Shown here: piece after piece, positions 25,051-28,819 of the stretch
Layout of the letters: every line of letters begins with the position of its first letter
Numbering within the stretch: position 1 is the first letter of the stretch
Assembly (NCBI GenBank): GCA_013331265.1
Contig: DUGS01000133.1
Coordinates: forward strand, 19,127 to 47,945
Direction: 5' to 3'
Length of the DNA stretch: 28,819 nt
DNA from: Methanosarcina sp.
GTDB lineage: Archaea; Halobacteriota; Methanosarcinia; Methanosarcinales; Methanosarcinaceae
Program-made: the position numbers and the translations under genes
The notes under the pieces: model-generated
What the model was told of the DNA's origin: nothing
Seen by the model: only the letters and a program-made list of their open reading frames with translations
Database searches by the model: none

Positions 25051-25575
25051 TTATTTTGCAAAATTCGCAAGCGCCACCCTCTCGACCACGAGTTCAGGGA
25101 TATGTTCTTCTCCTGAAGCTTCTATTTCTTCATCTGTAATTCCAAAGAGAGAAAGGATTCCTTTCCGTTTCGAACCGGAATAAGCAAGCAGTTCAGAACA
25201 TGGTTTTTCTTCGATAAGCTTCCGGAGTTCGGAGAAAGCAATAAGCAAATCATCCATTTTACCAAGCAGCACAAAAACCGCATTATTTTCTCCTTCATGC
25301 AGCCCTATAGAAAAACTCCTTTCAATCTGCCTCTCTCCGGCTGCATAACGCATAATCTCGATACCGGGATCTTTTGCCACGTTATTGCCTGATGCGATAG
25401 CCCTGAGAGCCTTGCCTACTGCAAAGTGAAGATGCCTTTCACCCGCAATCAGGTCAGCATTCAGGCCCTGAATGGTTACTTCGTTTTCGGAAGCGATTGT
25501 ATTTATTGATTTTAGAAAAACTGGAAGGTCCGCGATTCTCGCTGCTCCGCAAATAACCTGGATTTCCCTTTGCAT
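25051..25575 (-). CDS. cgi121: KEOPS complex subunit Cgi121
   Basis: Subunit of the archaeal/eukaryotic KEOPS complex that makes N6-threonylcarbamoyladenosine at tRNA position 37. In this family Cgi121 binds the tRNA and contacts the kinase-like Bud32 subunit. The 174-residue protein matches the family along its length: a typical segment is HLHFAVGKALRAIASGNNV, followed by GIEIMRYAAGERQIERSFSI and a hydrophobic VFVLL strand. I chose the second ATG (25573-25575), since GGAG lies 7 bases before it and only 1 base before the first ATG at 25579-25581; the longer form would add two residues. The gene is divergent from the sensor kinase and convergent with the amidotransferase. Other KEOPS genes are not in the window. 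Confidence 0.9.
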   Translation of the reverse strand: MQREIQVICGAARIADLPVFLKSINTIASENEVTIQGLNADLIAGERHLHFAVGKALRAIASGNNVAKDPGIEIMRYAAGERQIERSFSIGLHEGENNAVFVLLGKMDDLLIAFSELRKLIEEKPCSELLAYSGSKRKGILSLFGITDEEIEASGEEHIPELVVERVALANFAK

Positions 25576-25638
25576 TTCCATACTCCTGCCATATCCCGAG
25601 CTTTACAATAAGGGTTTCGGTTGATAGGTATGTAATAA

Positions 25639-25676
25639 ATGAGCGGATATTCTGGGCCAGATGAGCGGGTATTCTG
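25639..25676. repeat. 16-bp imperfect direct repeat in the cgi121/kinase divergent promoter region
   Basis: ATGAGCGGATATTCTG at 25639-25654 recurs as ATGAGCGGGTATTCTG at 25661-25676: 15 of 16 identical, 22-base period, two helical turns. It lies in the 185-base gap between divergent genes, where a regulator could bind. Confidence 0.6.
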
Positions 25677-25760
25677 AACCCAAGATAAAAGTTTTTATTC
25701 TTCTAACGTGTAGATCTATAGACTAAAAAAATTAATAAAGTTGATGAATATACATTATAA

Positions 25761-28364
25761 ATGTCAGTAAGATATTTTGCATGTAAAAAGTTCAGAGAGC
25801 CGGGTTCGCCTGTTTCCTGGAAGGTGATAGATATTTTAAAGAATAAAGGCAAGTCAGAGTTCTGTTTCTGTTCGATCATTCCGTCCAACGGCCTTACAGC
25901 AGTTTATAAGGAGGCTGAAGAAAAGACGGAACTTATCGCATCTTACATTAAAGCAGGCCTGCAACAGAACGAACGCTGCATCTGGCTTGTCCAGGACCCT
26001 CAAAGCGTGGAATTGGCAAAAGATTTGCTTTCAAACTCAGAGCTGGATATCGAAAGCTGTATAGGGAAATCCAGACTTAAGATAATTCCCCTGCAGGAAA
26101 CAGAAGCCCTTTCTGCCAGGCAGACAGAAACTCCAGGGATCTATTTTGATTGGAGAGCGGGGAACTCTCAGAAAGAGATTATTAAATTCATCCACACAGG
26201 AAACTGGAGATACCTGCGCATTAATCTTGAAGTCAGACCCTTCGGGAAGTCAATTACCAGTTCCCTTAAGGAACTAAGACGCACCCTTGTTAAAAATATG
26301 CCTGAAAAGAAAATCAGGCCACTCTTTATGATCAGAGAGAAAGATCTTTCGGCAGAGGAGGTTTTCAACCTTATTGAAGCCGGAGAGAAACTAATAATTA
26401 AAAGAGATGGAAAGTGGAAGTTTCTGAGAATAAAGCAGGAAGTCCCGGACAAAAAATTTAAGACATTACTTGAGAGTTCAGGGGACTCTATTCTAATACA
26501 TGATATGAATGGGCAGGTTCTGGAAGCGAACCATGTTGCCTGTGAAACCTTCGGATATACGCGCAGTAAAATGCTCGGGAAGCACATAAAAGATCTACGG
26601 ACTAACATCCACCTTACCGAGTTCGGACAGCAGATAGAGAAGCTGAAGCAAACAGGATATTTTATTTTCGAAATGGACTCCCTGCGGAAGGACGGCACGG
26701 TTATTCCTCAAGAAGTCAATAACAGGTTAATCGAATACGATGGAGAAACAGCCGTATTATCCATAGGAAGAGACATCAGAGAAAGAAGGCGGACCGAAGA
26801 GGCTCTCAAGGCTTCGGAAAAGAAATATAAAACACTTTTTGAGGAGTTCCCCGGAGGAATTGCCCAGTTCGATACCGAGGGAATTATTACTCTCTGCAAT
26901 GAAACCTTTGTAGACCTTGTTGGAAGCCATGAAAAGGAAAAATGTAGCTCTAACTTACTGAACCTCTTAGAAGGAAAGAACCTTAAAAAAAGTGCTGTAT
27001 ACCTCCCAGAAGTTCCTGTTCATTATGATCTGAAGTATATATTTAGCGAGAAAAATGGGAGAACCCCTGTTGCCATAACATACAAGCCTCTAATGTCCGA
27101 AAATTTCGGACTTGCCGGAGGTATTGTGCTCGTAGAGGACCTTACTGAAGTAAAGAGGCTGGAGATCGTACGGCTTCAACAGACCGAATCTCTAAGAAAG
27201 CTGGTGGATTCGATACCTGTACCTGTATTCTGTAAAGACAAAAACGGAATATATGTTGCCTGTAATAAGGGTTTTGAAAACTTTATGAGGATGCAAAAAC
27301 AAGACATTCTTGGAAAGTCTACCTGTGATTTCCTTTCTCCCAAAATTGCCGAAAAATACCATGCAGTGGATATAGAACTGGTAAAACATAAAAGAAACCA
27401 GATCTATGAGACCTCTTTGAAATTCCCTGACGGTTCAATGCATCAGGTAATGCTCAATAAGTTCATATTCAGTGGAGTGACAGAAGAAGACTCAGTTCTC
27501 CTCGGCATTATGATTGATATCACCGAACGCAAGCAGGCTGAAGAGAAAATGCTTCAGGCAAAAATGGATGCTGAAGCCGCAAACAGAGCGAAAACCACCT
27601 TCATTGTCAATATGAGCCACGAACTGAGGACTCCACTGAACGCGGTTATAGGGTTCTCGGACCTCCTTTTAAGTGAAACCTTCGGGCCCCTGAATGAGAA
27701 GCAAAAAAGGTACACAGAAAACATTTCAAAAAGTGGCAACCATCTTCTTGATGTAATTAATGATGTTTTGGATATTTCAAGACTTGAACTGGGAAATATT
27801 GAGCTTTACTACGAAACAGTGGACGTACCTGGAGTAATAGAAGAGGTCCAGAGGGTACTCTCTCCCCTTTCATGTGAGAAAAATATCAGCATAGAATCGA
27901 ATATTGAGCAGGGACTGAAAACCATAATTGCTGACAGGGTAAAATTCAAACAGATCCTTTACAATATTTTGAACAATGCTATCAAGTTCTCATCCGAAAA
28001 CGGGAAAATAAACATTTGTGCAGAGCTTAAGGAAGACATGATTGAGGTCAGTGTAAAGGATGAAGGTATTGGCATTCACAAAGCCGATTATGAAAGAGTT
28101 TTTCACCCATTCGTACAGATTGATGAGTCCATATCCAGAAAACACGGAGGTGTAGGGCTCGGGCTTGCACTCGTCAAAAGGTTTGTCGAACTCCATGGAG
28201 GAAAAGTATGGGTTAAAGCCAGTCCAGGGAAAGGCAGTACCTTCACCTTCAGAGTTCCAAAAAAACCAGAAAACAAAACTCAGGAAAAGGAAAACATAAA
28301 TTCAGTACAAACATCTTATGATATTGAAATTGAAAGAGAAGAAGAAATAATTAGGGGAGTATAA
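25761..28364 (+). CDS. MEDS-PAS sensor histidine kinase
   Basis: Cytoplasmic two-component sensor kinase of 867 residues with no membrane segment. Residues 30-205 look like a MEDS (methanogen/methylotroph DcmR sensory) domain, with GLTAVYKEAEEKTELIASYI and RCIWLVQDP. Three PAS domains follow at about 230-345, 350-465 and 470-595; the first has ILIHDMNGQVLEAN, the third VPVFCKDKNGIYVACN. The HisKA H-box MSHELRTPLN has the phosphate acceptor H620. The ATPase domain has the N-box NILNNAIKFS near 735, G1 DEGIGI near 767 and G2 GGVGLGLAL near 796. No receiver domain or regulator gene is attached, so the partner is unknown. The signal is also unknown; MEDS-PAS kinases are common in Methanosarcina. 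No ribosome site precedes the ATG, so the message may be leaderless. Confidence 0.93.
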   Translation: MSVRYFACKKFREPGSPVSWKVIDILKNKGKSEFCFCSIIPSNGLTAVYKEAEEKTELIASYIKAGLQQNERCIWLVQDPQSVELAKDLLSNSELDIESCIGKSRLKIIPLQETEALSARQTETPGIYFDWRAGNSQKEIIKFIHTGNWRYLRINLEVRPFGKSITSSLKELRRTLVKNMPEKKIRPLFMIREKDLSAEEVFNLIEAGEKLIIKRDGKWKFLRIKQEVPDKKFKTLLESSGDSILIHDMNGQVLEANHVACETFGYTRSKMLGKHIKDLRTNIHLTEFGQQIEKLKQTGYFIFEMDSLRKDGTVIPQEVNNRLIEYDGETAVLSIGRDIRERRRTEEALKASEKKYKTLFEEFPGGIAQFDTEGIITLCNETFVDLVGSHEKEKCSSNLLNLLEGKNLKKSAVYLPEVPVHYDLKYIFSEKNGRTPVAITYKPLMSENFGLAGGIVLVEDLTEVKRLEIVRLQQTESLRKLVDSIPVPVFCKDKNGIYVACNKGFENFMRMQKQDILGKSTCDFLSPKIAEKYHAVDIELVKHKRNQIYETSLKFPDGSMHQVMLNKFIFSGVTEEDSVLLGIMIDITERKQAEEKMLQAKMDAEAANRAKTTFIVNMSHELRTPLNAVIGFSDLLLSETFGPLNEKQKRYTENISKSGNHLLDVINDVLDISRLELGNIELYYETVDVPGVIEEVQRVLSPLSCEKNISIESNIEQGLKTIIADRVKFKQILYNILNNAIKFSSENGKINICAELKEDMIEVSVKDEGIGIHKADYERVFHPFVQIDESISRKHGGVGLGLALVKRFVELHGGKVWVKASPGKGSTFTFRVPKKPENKTQEKENINSVQTSYDIEIEREEEIIRGV

Positions 28365-28472
28365 ACTAAAGGTAATTTGAAGAAAATGAATGTTAGTAGA
28401 GATCAGGAAAATAGAGAGTAGAAGAAAACAAAAAATTAAAAAAAATATAAAAATAAAAGAAAGCCATAGTTT

Positions 28473-28586
28473 TCAGTATAGGCCCTGAATTATCAAACAT
28501 TTGAGAACAACCTCAACCACAACTAACCCAAGCACTAGCACTAAAAAAAGAATAAAAAGGTTGAGGATGATCTGACCAACTTTCAT
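28473..28586 (-). CDS. Possible 37-residue single-pass membrane peptide
   Basis: A 37-codon frame from ATG 28584-28586 to TGA 28473-28475. It encodes MKVGQIIL, then an almost wholly hydrophobic stretch to about residue 29 (rich in Leu, Val, Phe), then a short tail with one Cys. It would form a single membrane helix. TATA-like boxes on the minus strand at 28621-28630 (ATTTATACAT) and 28641-28650 lie at workable distances; only AGG adjacent to the ATG hints at a ribosome site. No family is recognised, and a chance frame is possible. It is convergent with the kinase gene. Confidence 0.4.
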   Translation of the reverse strand: MKVGQIILNLFILFLVLVLGLVVVEVVLKCLIIQGLY

Positions 28587-28745
28587 CCTGACAGACGAAA
28601 GTTCCTACATCTGGATTCCCATGTATAAATATGGAAGAGACTGTATATAACCATTTGGAAATTTTTCAGAACTTACATAAATACTTGCACCTGAAAATTG
28701 GGTTACAAAAGAACTTTCAGGTTTTAGTTCATTTAGCGATCACTC

Positions 28746-28819
28746 ATCTCTGCTACTAATCTCTGTAATTAATCTCTATTACTAATCTCTGCTATTAATC
28801 TCTATTACTAATCTCTATT
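28746..28819. repeat. 13-bp tandem repeat, at least 5.7 copies, running off the right edge
   Basis: Five full units of 13 bases (starting 28746, 28759, 28772, 28785, 28798) plus nine bases of a sixth follow the pattern ATCTCTRYTAYTA, with the core ATCTCT unchanged in every unit; unit 2 is the most divergent. No unique spacers are present, so this is a minisatellite-like array, not a CRISPR. Its full length is unknown. Confidence 0.92.

Noticed and set aside
28746..28819. CRISPR array
   Set aside because: Units are 13 bases and directly adjacent, without unique spacers, and no cas genes are in the window.

Overview
The window looks like a chromosome segment of a methanogenic archaeon close to Methanosarcina. 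The basis is an archaeal Mre11, a KEOPS Cgi121 subunit, a eukaryote/archaeal-type tRNA methylthiotransferase, a MEDS-PAS histidine kinase, AT-rich intergenic regions with archaeal TATA-like boxes, and paired surface proteins that resemble the Methanosarcina 'sarcinarray' family. The genus is inferred from gene content; no species can be named from the sequence alone.

Layout. 1-1191: the 5' part of mre11 on the minus strand, running off the left edge. 1470-12851: one minus-strand defence operon, read in the order hsdM (UUG start), hsdS, an OLD-family ATPase/TOPRIM nuclease (GajA-like), a UvrD-like helicase (GajB-like), hsdR, and a YgjP/SprT-like zinc peptidase. The junctions hsdM/hsdS and hsdS/gajA are ATGA overlaps and gajA/gajB is a TAATG overlap. 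The nuclease-helicase pair is the gene pair of a Gabija system, and it sits inside a complete type I restriction-modification operon. This composite locus is the most interesting thing in the window. 12852-13968: mostly non-coding, with small inverted repeats and a 52-residue zinc-finger gene too short for ordinary gene calling. 13969-14517: rubrerythrin, plus strand.

14581-20832: a minus-strand envelope locus. A 1383-residue membrane-anchored extracytoplasmic protein overlaps (ATGA) a 201-residue secreted protein with a C-terminal sorting-type tail. Next to it is a second, partial copy: a 271-residue protein matching only residues 1113-1383 of the large one, again overlapping (ATGA) a 202-residue paralogue of the secreted protein. 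A hairpin/oligo-U terminator separates the copies.

21079-25581: housekeeping genes. These are the ms2t6A-forming tRNA methylthiotransferase, a class II fructose-1,6-bisphosphatase, a class I glutamine amidotransferase, and the KEOPS subunit Cgi121. Two of them act on tRNA adenosine 37. 25761-28364: a soluble MEDS-PAS-PAS-PAS sensor histidine kinase divergent from cgi121. The right edge holds a possible 37-residue membrane peptide and a 13-bp tandem repeat that continues past the window.

How the genes may work together: HsdM, HsdS and HsdR would methylate host sites and cut unmodified DNA. The embedded Gabija-like pair would add a second, methylation-independent nuclease response under the same transcript. 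The peptidase and the neighbouring Mre11 (probably followed by Rad50 outside the window) could handle broken or protein-blocked DNA ends, but that link is inference only.
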